Source: an uncultured Lachnospiraceae bacterium (GTDB lineage Bacteria; Bacillota; Clostridia; Lachnospirales; Lachnospiraceae). From it: a DNA stretch of 64,000 nt. This document shows positions 35,753 through 43,558 of this stretch, in pieces (the first letter of the stretch is position 1; each line of letters starts with the position of its first letter). Where the stretch lies: assembly GCA_910587045.1 (NCBI GenBank), contig CAJULG010000003.1, forward strand, positions 34,221 through 98,220, in the 5' to 3' direction. The notes below the pieces were generated by a model. That model saw only the letters and a program-made list of their open reading frames with translations. It made no database searches and was not told the DNA's origin. Both the position numbers and the translations under genes were made by a program.

Positions 35753-37153
35753 TTATTCCACATATTGAATTCCCTGGCTTTTCACCACATAATAACCCTT
35801 ACACCCGTATTCCCCCAGTGTCTTTTCAATCTCCTTTTCATGTCTTACGGATGCTATGACCACCATGTAGACCTGCTCGTTCTGAATATCCTGCGGATCA
35901 TGGATCACAAGATTCAATTCCTCATAATTCATTCCATGCAGTCTTACATTCCCGTCTGCTACAAAATCAATATGTTTTCTTAATGCCGGAAGCGCATCTA
36001 AATAATTCTTTCCAACATCTCCGGTTCCCCACAATACAACACGCCCGGTCTTCTGTTCTAATAATCCGGAAAGAGAATTTTGAAAATGATTATCTGCCAT
36101 GTTGTAATAATAATCATTCGTTTTATCCATCAGCTTCTTCGCTATCTCACCCAGAATCTCACTGGTATTCTCCTGCAGGGAAATAAAATCGGAGCAGTAC
36201 GGATGCTGCTTTAAGAGGTGCGACTTATAAAGCAGCAGATTTACATAACGTTTAACCTCCTGCTTTGAAACATATTCATAGTATTTCCGGTATTCTGTAT
36301 CATCCATGCCCGTATCCCGGAGCATTTTAAGATCCCGCGGCATAAACAGCAACAGATAAATCTGAAAAATGTCGGAAGCATTGATTCCCATCCCCTGTGA
36401 GATCATTGGTTCATCACAATAATAGCATCGCTTTCCCATCATGACATTTGCGATGATCGTTACATGAGGACTCCATATAGAATAAAAATACTCCTTCGTT
36501 TCCTCACATAACGGCTGTTTGTTTCTGATATAATCATTAAAGAGCCGTTCAAACTTATCTACATCAGCATGCCACATGCCCCGTTTCATCAAATGATTGC
36601 CGATAAACAGCATGTTCATCTCCTGATAATCACCCGAAATAAAATTGAATATTTCTTCCCACTTGTCTATGTAGCGGCTGGTCTGATTCTGACATTCACA
36701 CTCATCATTCCTGTATTCCATAACACAATTATGGTTATATACCTTGTCCTTATTTACATTAACCTGTGCATGAATATGATTTAAGTAATAGTAATCCGAC
36801 GGATATTGCTGAATCATATCCAGCATCCGCTCAATGGCATTATTAATGAATACATCATCATCCCCTACCATCAGGACATATTCCCCGGACGGCAGGATAT
36901 CAATGGCATTATTCCAGTTCAGGATCGGATGGATCGGATTCTCCTTCTTATCGTATTTTAAATCAAACTTTCCAATATATTTCTTTACTATCTCTTCCGT
37001 GTCGTCTGTTGACGCATTATCCGAAATACAAACTTCAACCTCATCCTTGTGGTTCCCGATCTGACGATAAATGGACTCTAATAGAATCTCCAACGCATCC
37101 GACCGATTATAGGTCGGAATACATAATGATAATTTTATCCTGTTATTCTCCAT
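35753..37153 (-). CDS. Family 2 glycosyltransferase fused to a Rossmann-like domain
   Basis: 466 residues from the ATG at 37153, which has AGGAG 6 nt upstream; the longer frame upstream lacks a site. The N-terminal GT2 domain (about 5-230) shows LSLCIPTYNRSDALEILL, ISDNASTDDTEE and VGDDD. After a helical middle, the last 90 or so residues (VVLWGTGDVGKNYLDAL, then IDFVADGNVRLHGMNY) form a nucleotide-binding-like domain that resembles the N-terminal domain of the GT-D protein encoded just upstream. It probably builds the flagellar glycan. Confidence 0.85.
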   Translation of the reverse strand: MENNRIKLSLCIPTYNRSDALEILLESIYRQIGNHKDEVEVCISDNASTDDTEEIVKKYIGKFDLKYDKKENPIHPILNWNNAIDILPSGEYVLMVGDDDVFINNAIERMLDMIQQYPSDYYYLNHIHAQVNVNKDKVYNHNCVMEYRNDECECQNQTSRYIDKWEEIFNFISGDYQEMNMLFIGNHLMKRGMWHADVDKFERLFNDYIRNKQPLCEETKEYFYSIWSPHVTIIANVMMGKRCYYCDEPMISQGMGINASDIFQIYLLLFMPRDLKMLRDTGMDDTEYRKYYEYVSKQEVKRYVNLLLYKSHLLKQHPYCSDFISLQENTSEILGEIAKKLMDKTNDYYYNMADNHFQNSLSGLLEQKTGRVVLWGTGDVGKNYLDALPALRKHIDFVADGNVRLHGMNYEELNLVIHDPQDIQNEQVYMVVIASVRHEKEIEKTLGEYGCKGYYVVKSQGIQYVE

Positions 37154-37175
37154 ATTAATCTCCTGTTCTCTGGCT

Positions 37176-38363
37176 CTACCAGTATCTTCCCGCTTCAACA
37201 CTCTTATAGCTTTGCGGCGTTTCTGACGGTTTGGGCGAAGTCCAATAGTTATTATATATACCCAGCTTATCCCACGCCTTTCCCTTAATGCCGAAGAACA
37301 GCTGCAGCATACCTCCAATATGAAGCGCTTTCTTTCCGATCTGTTTACAATAGGCGCCTAATGGCAGTCCATAAGCCCCTGCTCCGATCAACGCAATGTC
37401 AAAATCTATTTTATCAATCCTTTTCTCCATATATTCCAGCGCATCAAACCATGTAGAATATTCCGGCTGTTCTTCTCCAAGACTCTGTACTGATCTTAGA
37501 GTCTGAATTGAAAACTGCGGAAGCAGATCCTTATTATCGTGCAACATTTCCCGTTTTCCATAATTTTCGATCACAGAGTCTTCGAAAGGATGAATTATCA
37601 GAACCCTCCTGTCCTCCAATGCCCTGGTCCATGGGCAATCAATCTCGTACGGAAATGCAGTTTCATCATATTTTGCCAGTACCGCCTCCGGCATAAAACG
37701 CTTATATAACAGATTCTCAAACCGGGAAAGCCACATGCTCCATACAAAATCCATATTTTTCAGACCTTCTGTATACAGCCTGACCATCTGATCCAGATAA
37801 TCCTCTTCGGCAGGATAAAATCCGGCCCCCTGCTTCATTACCAATTTCAGATTATCATGATATGGCATACCGCTGCCATGCTCCCGGTCTGACACCCAGT
37901 AATACTCTGTCATACACTCAAGCTCATTTGATCCCAGACGCCCGGCAAAAAAGGGCTTATCCCCTGTTAATTTCTGATACAGATACTCGTTTGCTTCCTC
38001 TCTGCTCAAAAAGGGCTTATAAAATTCCTGCTCACGCAGGATATCCTTCTTTGCTCCCTGAAGCATAATATCATATTCAATCCCCCTCATCATGGCTAAC
38101 TGTCTGCTGATCTCATCTGCATATACACTGGTCACAAGAACGATCGCCTGTGGGAAATTGTAGATTTCAGAAGGAGAATACACCGGATATCCATTCAGGG
38201 AACTGCCCTGCTTTCCAGTATCATTATCCACGAATCCTATCATTTTTGCCTGATACTTTTCTAATTCTTCAATGCTGCGCATTCCCAGTGCACTGGCACC
38301 AAACAGCAAAACCTCACGATCACGCAAATCCTCCATTCTGCCCTTTTGAAGCTTCACATACAT
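37176..38363 (-). CDS. Rossmann-like domain fused to GT-D-fold glycosyltransferase (DUF1792)
   Basis: 395 residues from the ATG at 38363, preceded by GGAGG at 8 nt; an ATG five codons earlier is possible. Residues about 10-115 form a Rossmann-like domain (REVLLFGASALGMRSIEEL, MIGFVDNDTGKQGSSLNGY). From about 130 the protein matches the GT-D fold: FFAGRLGSNELECM, then DIALIGAGAYGLPLG and ALHIGGMLQLFFGIKGKAWD at the C terminus. GT-D enzymes extend glycans on streptococcal serine-rich proteins. Here it probably acts on flagellin-linked sugar. The gene starts 20 bp after the CDP-glycerol transferase. Confidence 0.85.
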   Translation of the reverse strand: MYVKLQKGRMEDLRDREVLLFGASALGMRSIEELEKYQAKMIGFVDNDTGKQGSSLNGYPVYSPSEIYNFPQAIVLVTSVYADEISRQLAMMRGIEYDIMLQGAKKDILREQEFYKPFLSREEANEYLYQKLTGDKPFFAGRLGSNELECMTEYYWVSDREHGSGMPYHDNLKLVMKQGAGFYPAEEDYLDQMVRLYTEGLKNMDFVWSMWLSRFENLLYKRFMPEAVLAKYDETAFPYEIDCPWTRALEDRRVLIIHPFEDSVIENYGKREMLHDNKDLLPQFSIQTLRSVQSLGEEQPEYSTWFDALEYMEKRIDKIDFDIALIGAGAYGLPLGAYCKQIGKKALHIGGMLQLFFGIKGKAWDKLGIYNNYWTSPKPSETPQSYKSVEAGRYW

Positions 38364-38383
38364 CTCCTCGTCCTCCATCCGTA

Positions 38384-39631
38384 TTAATCTGCGAGCCCGG
38401 ACATCTCCTTCACCAGTTCTACCATTCTTGGAGATGATAACGATTCCGGCCGGTCAAACATCTGATCCCGCAATGCGATCCGTTCTGTATGGTACTTCCG
38501 ATCATACGCCTCGCCCGGATAACAGGCTTCTGTAATCGCCTGCATCAGTTCTTCCATCGTCTCTACCTTTACTCCCGGAGTTGCTTTATCGTAGTCCCAG
38601 TACAACTCCCTGGAGGACTTCTCATACTCTTCTCTGTCATAATCAAAGAACAAAACCGGTCGATCTGTCAGCAGGAAGTCAAAATAGATGGAAGAATAGT
38701 CGGTGACCAGTACATCTGCGTATTTCAATACAACATAAGGATCAGAATCCGGATCCAGCATTAAAATATTATCGTATTGTATAGCAGCAAACTCTCCCTT
38801 ATGCCTGGAAAACGGATGCTGCTTTATGCAAAACAGAATATGCTGCCCTGCCAGATAATCTGCAAATAATTCCAGATTCATAATATCAAAAAACTGATTC
38901 TGACTGTCCCGATAGGTCGGCATATAATAGACGATCTTCCCCTGTGCATACTTATCCAGAAATTCCCGTACTGTATCCATCTCCTTCTGTTCTCCCGGAA
39001 GCAGAATGTTATGAATAGCATCCGAAATCAGAATATCATTTCTCGGATAACCGCATACAAACACATTTTCAGGGTTACGGAACGCAGATTCAAACAAAGG
39101 CTTCAAATACCCGGAAGGCGCCAGAATATGATCCGTAGGCTTCTCACTGGAACAATTTCTTGGCAGACATTTCCACCGTTCCCACCAATTCCTTGGATGT
39201 CGAAATCTATCCATACGGTTATCCGCCTGTATCTTTTTCAGTGGAATCCCATGCCACATATCAATTTTCAAAGCTCCCCCGCTTTGTGGAAAATTGATAT
39301 CCTTGGAATAATGATCATACAGATATACTTTCGCGATCAGGGCATACCAGATTCCCTTGAGGGAATGGTATCCACAGGCTTCCAGTCCGGAATCTGATAA
39401 ATACGCTACGATTTCTTTATCCCTGCTGATCCAGATCGGTCGAATCCCTAATTCCTCCTTGTGCTGACTGCAATACAGATACAGATACCTTGGGTTATCT
39501 GAAAACCGGTTGCCAAGAGTACTGCCAAAAAGCCAGATCCTTTTATTTCTGGGTACCAGATAGGAAAGCCAGTAAAGAGGAAGCACCAGTAACTGGCTCC
39601 AATATTTGATTCGTTCCAGCAGCTTCCTCAT
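38384..39631 (-). CDS. CDP-glycerol glycerophosphotransferase (TagB/TagF-like)
   Basis: A 415-residue GT-B protein of the family that adds glycerol phosphate from CDP-glycerol to teichoic acid or other glycans. Characteristic stretches are KIDMWHGIPLKKIQAD (catalytic His region), GYPRNDIL, YYMPTYRDS, KQHPFSRH and the donor-binding DVLVTDYSSIYFDFLL. The hydrophobic stretch LLVLPLYWLSYLVP near the N terminus probably binds membrane. Together with TagD it completes a glycerol-phosphate decoration route inside the flagellin island. A purely wall-teichoic role is possible but no other tag genes are present. Confidence 0.88.
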   Translation of the reverse strand: MRKLLERIKYWSQLLVLPLYWLSYLVPRNKRIWLFGSTLGNRFSDNPRYLYLYCSQHKEELGIRPIWISRDKEIVAYLSDSGLEACGYHSLKGIWYALIAKVYLYDHYSKDINFPQSGGALKIDMWHGIPLKKIQADNRMDRFRHPRNWWERWKCLPRNCSSEKPTDHILAPSGYLKPLFESAFRNPENVFVCGYPRNDILISDAIHNILLPGEQKEMDTVREFLDKYAQGKIVYYMPTYRDSQNQFFDIMNLELFADYLAGQHILFCIKQHPFSRHKGEFAAIQYDNILMLDPDSDPYVVLKYADVLVTDYSSIYFDFLLTDRPVLFFDYDREEYEKSSRELYWDYDKATPGVKVETMEELMQAITEACYPGEAYDRKYHTERIALRDQMFDRPESLSSPRMVELVKEMSGLAD

Positions 39632-39654
39632 CCTGTCTTCTCCTCATTCCTGTT

Positions 39655-40839
39655 TTATCCTGTCTTCCGATTCGCCAGAAGCAGCTCTGTAACCTCCCGG
39701 ATCACACCTGAGCCGCCCTTTGTCTGCGTCACATAATCCGCATATTCCCGTACTTCTGAAATAGCATCTGCCGGACAGCAGGAAACCCCTGCCTTCTGCA
39801 TGACCGCCAGATCATTCCGATCATCTCCGATATATAATACCTGCTTCCAGTCAAGCTGCAGTTCCCGGCAGAGCCGGTCAATGACTGCCACTTTATCCTG
39901 ACACCCCTGCTCAATAATATCCAGCTTCAGCTTTTCTGCTCTGCGCTGATTCAACGCCCGGTTCTCACTGGTGATAATACCGGTCAGAATCCCCTGCTCT
40001 CGTAACAGCTGAAAGCCCATGCCGTCCCTGGTGTTGAATTTCTTTAATTCATCTCCCTGCTCTGAATAATACATACCGCCGTCCGTCAGACAGCCATCAC
40101 AGTCCGTCAGGAATAACCGGATTCCGGATAATCCTGCAACGGGAGCATAAAGGCCCTTTTTCTTCATAAGGGCCTCGATGGTGATCCAATCACTGGGCTC
40201 GTCAATTTCCAAAAAAGTTTCCTCGCTCATTTCTACAGCACGGATCCTTCCAGATAAACGGTTTCTGCTCTCAAACAGCTTCTGGCGTGAAGTAATATAA
40301 AATGCTCCGTTCTCTACCAGATCCCCGCTAAAGTCCTGTCTTCTTGGCCGATGGAACACATCATAATTGATCGGTTCCACGTTACCAGCAGAATTCAGGT
40401 GCCACCGAAACCGTTTTTGTGGTACCACAGACAGCACACTGTCTACGCCCTCTTCCCCAAAGGCTTCAAATCCCCGGTCCAGATCTGCACCGGAAAGCAA
40501 AGGCGAAGTTGCCTGAATCAATGCGATCGTATCAAATTCATACTGCGCCGCAAACTCCAGCATGGCAAATTCTGTGGAGGCTGTATCCGATGCTGATTCC
40601 GCAGACCGCCCTGTCACTATGGTCTTTGAAAACAGTTCCCGTTCTTCGCCATTCTGAAATTCCTCCACTACCCGTTTTATCTCTTCGCTATCCGTTGCAA
40701 CATATACCCGTGATAGATATTTGCATTCACAGGCAGCACGCAGAACCCAATATACCAGCGGACGCCCATTCAGGATCTTAATATTCTTAAGAGGTATGGA
40801 TTTACTTCCGCCGCGTACCGGAATAAATGCTACATTCAT
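39655..40839 (-). CDS. neuA: CMP-nonulosonate synthetase fused to KdsC-like HAD phosphatase
   Basis: 394 residues from the ATG at 40839 (an upstream TTG overlaps the neuB stop). The N-terminal 225 residues are a CMP-sialate synthetase: IPVRGGSKSIPLKNI, YVATDSEEI, ATSPLL and FLEIDEPSDW. The C-terminal 160 residues are a HAD C0 phosphatase of KdsC type: LFLTDCDGCLTDGGMYY with nucleophile D246 and general acid D248, then SENR and GDDRNDLAVM. The fusion would dephosphorylate a nonulosonate 9-phosphate and then activate it with CMP. Vertebrate CMAS proteins have a similar domain order. The precursor is not certain. Confidence 0.9.
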   Translation of the reverse strand: MNVAFIPVRGGSKSIPLKNIKILNGRPLVYWVLRAACECKYLSRVYVATDSEEIKRVVEEFQNGEERELFSKTIVTGRSAESASDTASTEFAMLEFAAQYEFDTIALIQATSPLLSGADLDRGFEAFGEEGVDSVLSVVPQKRFRWHLNSAGNVEPINYDVFHRPRRQDFSGDLVENGAFYITSRQKLFESRNRLSGRIRAVEMSEETFLEIDEPSDWITIEALMKKKGLYAPVAGLSGIRLFLTDCDGCLTDGGMYYSEQGDELKKFNTRDGMGFQLLREQGILTGIITSENRALNQRRAEKLKLDIIEQGCQDKVAVIDRLCRELQLDWKQVLYIGDDRNDLAVMQKAGVSCCPADAISEVREYADYVTQTKGGSGVIREVTELLLANRKTG

Positions 40840-40841
40840 GA

Positions 40842-41723
40842 TCAATGTCCTCTCAATTTCTTCCGGGCTGCTGCTTCACCCTCATAAATCTTCTTCTCTC
40901 CGTCACCAACCGCCTGTACGATACTGCTGATCCGCTTTTGCAGCATATCCATGGCATGTACCTCCAGACTGGCCTTCTGATCGGTTCCCCACATATCATG
41001 GGATAATGTAATATGCCGTTCAATCACCTTTGCCCCTAAAGCAGCCGCTACTACCGTAGGTTCCAGGTTCATCTCATGTCCGCTGTAACCAACCAGACAA
41101 TCATAACGCTCCTGCAGCGTCTTCATAACATTTAAATTCAGTTCCGCATTCTCTGCCGGATAACTGGAATTGGTATGTAACAGAATATATTCGCCATTTC
41201 CATACTTCTCCAGCATCTCCACAGTCCGGTCTGTCTCCTCTAAGGTACTCATTCCGGTGGAAATAATGACCGGCTTGCCGGATCTGCAGGCTTCTTTTAC
41301 TATTTCTTCATTATCATTGGTCGCAGACGCAATCTTAATGAACGGAACATCATATTGTAACAGAAATTCCAGACTCGGCATATCCCATGGAGATGCGCTC
41401 CATGCAATGGGCTTCTCCCGGCAATACGCATCAATCACATCGTATTCCGGCTTCTCAAATTCAATATGTTTCTTATAATCCAGGTATGTCATCGTGCCCC
41501 ACGGAGTTTCCCGCATAACACTCTTCTGTGCCTCTGGAACTGCAATATCCGGACACCGTTTCTGAAACTTTACTGCATCCCAGCTGGTTGCATTTGCTGC
41601 ATCGATCAGTTTCTTTGCAATCTGCATGTCCCCGTTATGGTTAATGCCGATCTCTGCGATCAGATACGGTGTTGACTGTGCGTTAATAATCCTGTTTCCC
41701 AACTTGATTTCCTTTTTTGCCAT
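40842..41723 (-). CDS. neuB: NeuB-family nonulosonic acid synthase lacking the SAF domain
   Basis: 293 residues from the ATG at 41723 (AAGGAGA upstream), which condenses PEP with a hexose or N-acylhexosamine to a nine-carbon acid. Motifs are IAEIGINHNGDMQIAKKLID, AVKFQKR, RETPWGTMTYLDYK and GYSGHEMN, with VIERHITLSHDMWGTD. The protein stops at GEGEAAARKKLRG-like sequence and has no antifreeze-like SAF domain, which adds 60 or so residues in ordinary NeuB. No NeuC, PseB/C or LegB gene is in the window. It starts a nine-gene minus-strand operon and is 4-8 bp from neuA. Confidence 0.9.
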   Translation of the reverse strand: MAKKEIKLGNRIINAQSTPYLIAEIGINHNGDMQIAKKLIDAANATSWDAVKFQKRCPDIAVPEAQKSVMRETPWGTMTYLDYKKHIEFEKPEYDVIDAYCREKPIAWSASPWDMPSLEFLLQYDVPFIKIASATNDNEEIVKEACRSGKPVIISTGMSTLEETDRTVEMLEKYGNGEYILLHTNSSYPAENAELNLNVMKTLQERYDCLVGYSGHEMNLEPTVVAAALGAKVIERHITLSHDMWGTDQKASLEVHAMDMLQKRISSIVQAVGDGEKKIYEGEAAARKKLRGH

Positions 41724-41751
41724 AATCCCTTCTCCTTTCACTTCCTGCAAT

Positions 41752-41835
41752 CCGACCTCAGGAACTCCTCCTCAAGGCATATCTGACAGCCTCTTTTGAT
41801 TACTGCTTTCCGCCTTCAGGGCTCCTCCTCAAGGC
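41752..41835. repeat. Tandem pair of the dispersed repeat without inner hairpin
   Basis: Two short copies, 41752-41778 and 41810-41835, share TCAGG-CTCCTCCTCAAGGC with the elements at 1-133 and 16661-16706. Both lack the inner CCCAGC...GCTGGG hairpin, which appears to have been lost between short CTCCT direct repeats. The spacer TGACAGCCTCTTT (41784-41796) matches the spacer of the pair at the window start. The pair occupies the gap between the MAF operon and neuB. Confidence 0.75.
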
Positions 41836-41855
41836 ATATTATATCATACCTTATA

Positions 41856-43532
41856 TCAGTTTTCATCACATAAAAATTCTTTTAATGACATTGGTATAAA
41901 GCCTTTTTTTACAATTCCGCCTTCCGTTGCATCCACTACAGTCATGGTCACATCCGCTTTCTGAATTCGTTCCTCCATCCAGCTCCGGAAACGCAAAAAT
42001 GCCTTTGATGTATTTAATTCACTGCCATCCCATGCCTTTTCCTTCTGAAGTGCATATCCCTGAAAGCTCTCCCGTTTTGTTCCGGACGCATGCATCCGGT
42101 TGCCGTAATAAGCCAGATCTAATCCAATAAATGCGATTGCCCCTGCGCCTAAACGAATCGCAATATCCAGTGCCAGCGTTACTACGGAACCGCCACTGGA
42201 ATAGCAGGTATACCCTCGGCGCTCTGCATACTCTGCCGCCATTCGATGCCCCTGCTGGCAAACCAGATAAACATTTCCCTGATAATACTGGCTGATCCTC
42301 CGGTCTGCTGTAGCCAGTAACAGGACTGGTGCCTTCGGGTCTTCGATTCCCTCCACCTGGTGGTACACCCAGGTATCTGAAATCACAACATAATCCACCG
42401 GAATTCCTTTTTGTAACAGCAGCTTATAGACAGTCCCCGCCGCGATGACCACCGTGTCCTCTTTTTTCTCTCTTAACTGTTCCAGATTCCTGTCCAGAGA
42501 AGGACCACCTGCAACTATTACTACCTTTCTTCCCTTAATCTGTTCCCGGAGTTCATCTATATATCGGGTACAATTCTGAATATTCTTTCGAATATTCTGG
42601 TAAAATACAGTTTCAGAATCTGCGATCGCATCCTTACGGTCTGCAAGCTGATTCAACATCTCACACAATCCCTGATTCTTTACCAGTGCAATTCCGGGTC
42701 TGTACAACAGCATCTCCCTGTCAGCAGATAACAGATTGGTGGTTTCCTTCCACTCAGGATCCCAGATCAGTGTAATTCTCTCCAGTAAATCATGCCAGTC
42801 ATTACAATGAAGAGAATAAAAAAGTGTCCCGATATCCGGCTCAATTACCGTTAAATCCATATCCGGACATATTCCTGACAGCTGCCAGATATGATATCCC
42901 ATTCCCCAGCCCAGGACAGTATAGTTCTCCTTCTCTACACGATAATTACGTCTTACCCAGATTCTCGCCTCTTCCATTGGGTTGCGGTTACTGTGAAGAT
43001 ACCAGCTTCTTCCGTCCTGCTCCAGTGCCAGGGTAAAAAAACCGGCTGTAGTAGGCTCTACCGAATATTCATCCGCATTGCCTTTCAGCATGCCTGTTTC
43101 AAATCTCCGTAACGACCGGCATAGTTCGGGATTCTTTCCTTCGAGTACCGCCATATTCTCATCCCACCATCCGGCATTCACAAGGGAAAGATCAAGATTC
43201 GAAATAACGGCCTGTATATCCTGCAATGCCGGCATCAGCTGTAATTCATACAGATCTCCCATCAAAATATAATCTCCGGCTATCTGTGCCTGCTCAATCT
43301 GTGACAAAACCGATACCAGATAGGATTCCTCCCATGTCACCCCCGCTTCCATAAGAAGCTCCATATGTTCCGGCAGAGTCATTAATACCTTTTGCAGACT
43401 TTTCATAATGATCGGAATCTGTTTATTCGCCAACGGTATGTTCTGCTGACGTACTGCAAAAATCAATTCTGTCATCTGATCGATCACCGTTGTATTATTC
43501 CAATATAAGGCCCGTACGCTCTGTTCCTCCAT
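41856..43532 (-). CDS. Motility accessory factor (MAF/DUF115) with extra N-terminal helical domain
   Basis: 558 residues from the ATG at 43532, which has AAGGAGA upstream; an earlier TTG would add ten residues. The MAF_flag10 core shows GRKVVIVAGGPSLDRNL, VISDTW, GGSVVTLALDIAI and FIGLDLAYYGNRMHASG. MAF proteins transfer nonulosonic acids to flagellin Ser/Thr. The first 110 or so residues are helical and resemble the small protein encoded at 45435-45698. It follows the other MAF gene by 26 bp. NeuB and NeuA just downstream could supply its sugar donor. Confidence 0.88.
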   Translation of the reverse strand: MEEQSVRALYWNNTTVIDQMTELIFAVRQQNIPLANKQIPIIMKSLQKVLMTLPEHMELLMEAGVTWEESYLVSVLSQIEQAQIAGDYILMGDLYELQLMPALQDIQAVISNLDLSLVNAGWWDENMAVLEGKNPELCRSLRRFETGMLKGNADEYSVEPTTAGFFTLALEQDGRSWYLHSNRNPMEEARIWVRRNYRVEKENYTVLGWGMGYHIWQLSGICPDMDLTVIEPDIGTLFYSLHCNDWHDLLERITLIWDPEWKETTNLLSADREMLLYRPGIALVKNQGLCEMLNQLADRKDAIADSETVFYQNIRKNIQNCTRYIDELREQIKGRKVVIVAGGPSLDRNLEQLREKKEDTVVIAAGTVYKLLLQKGIPVDYVVISDTWVYHQVEGIEDPKAPVLLLATADRRISQYYQGNVYLVCQQGHRMAAEYAERRGYTCYSSGGSVVTLALDIAIRLGAGAIAFIGLDLAYYGNRMHASGTKRESFQGYALQKEKAWDGSELNTSKAFLRFRSWMEERIQKADVTMTVVDATEGGIVKKGFIPMSLKEFLCDEN

Positions 43533-43558
43533 AGAATCTCCTTCTCTGCAGCTCACTT

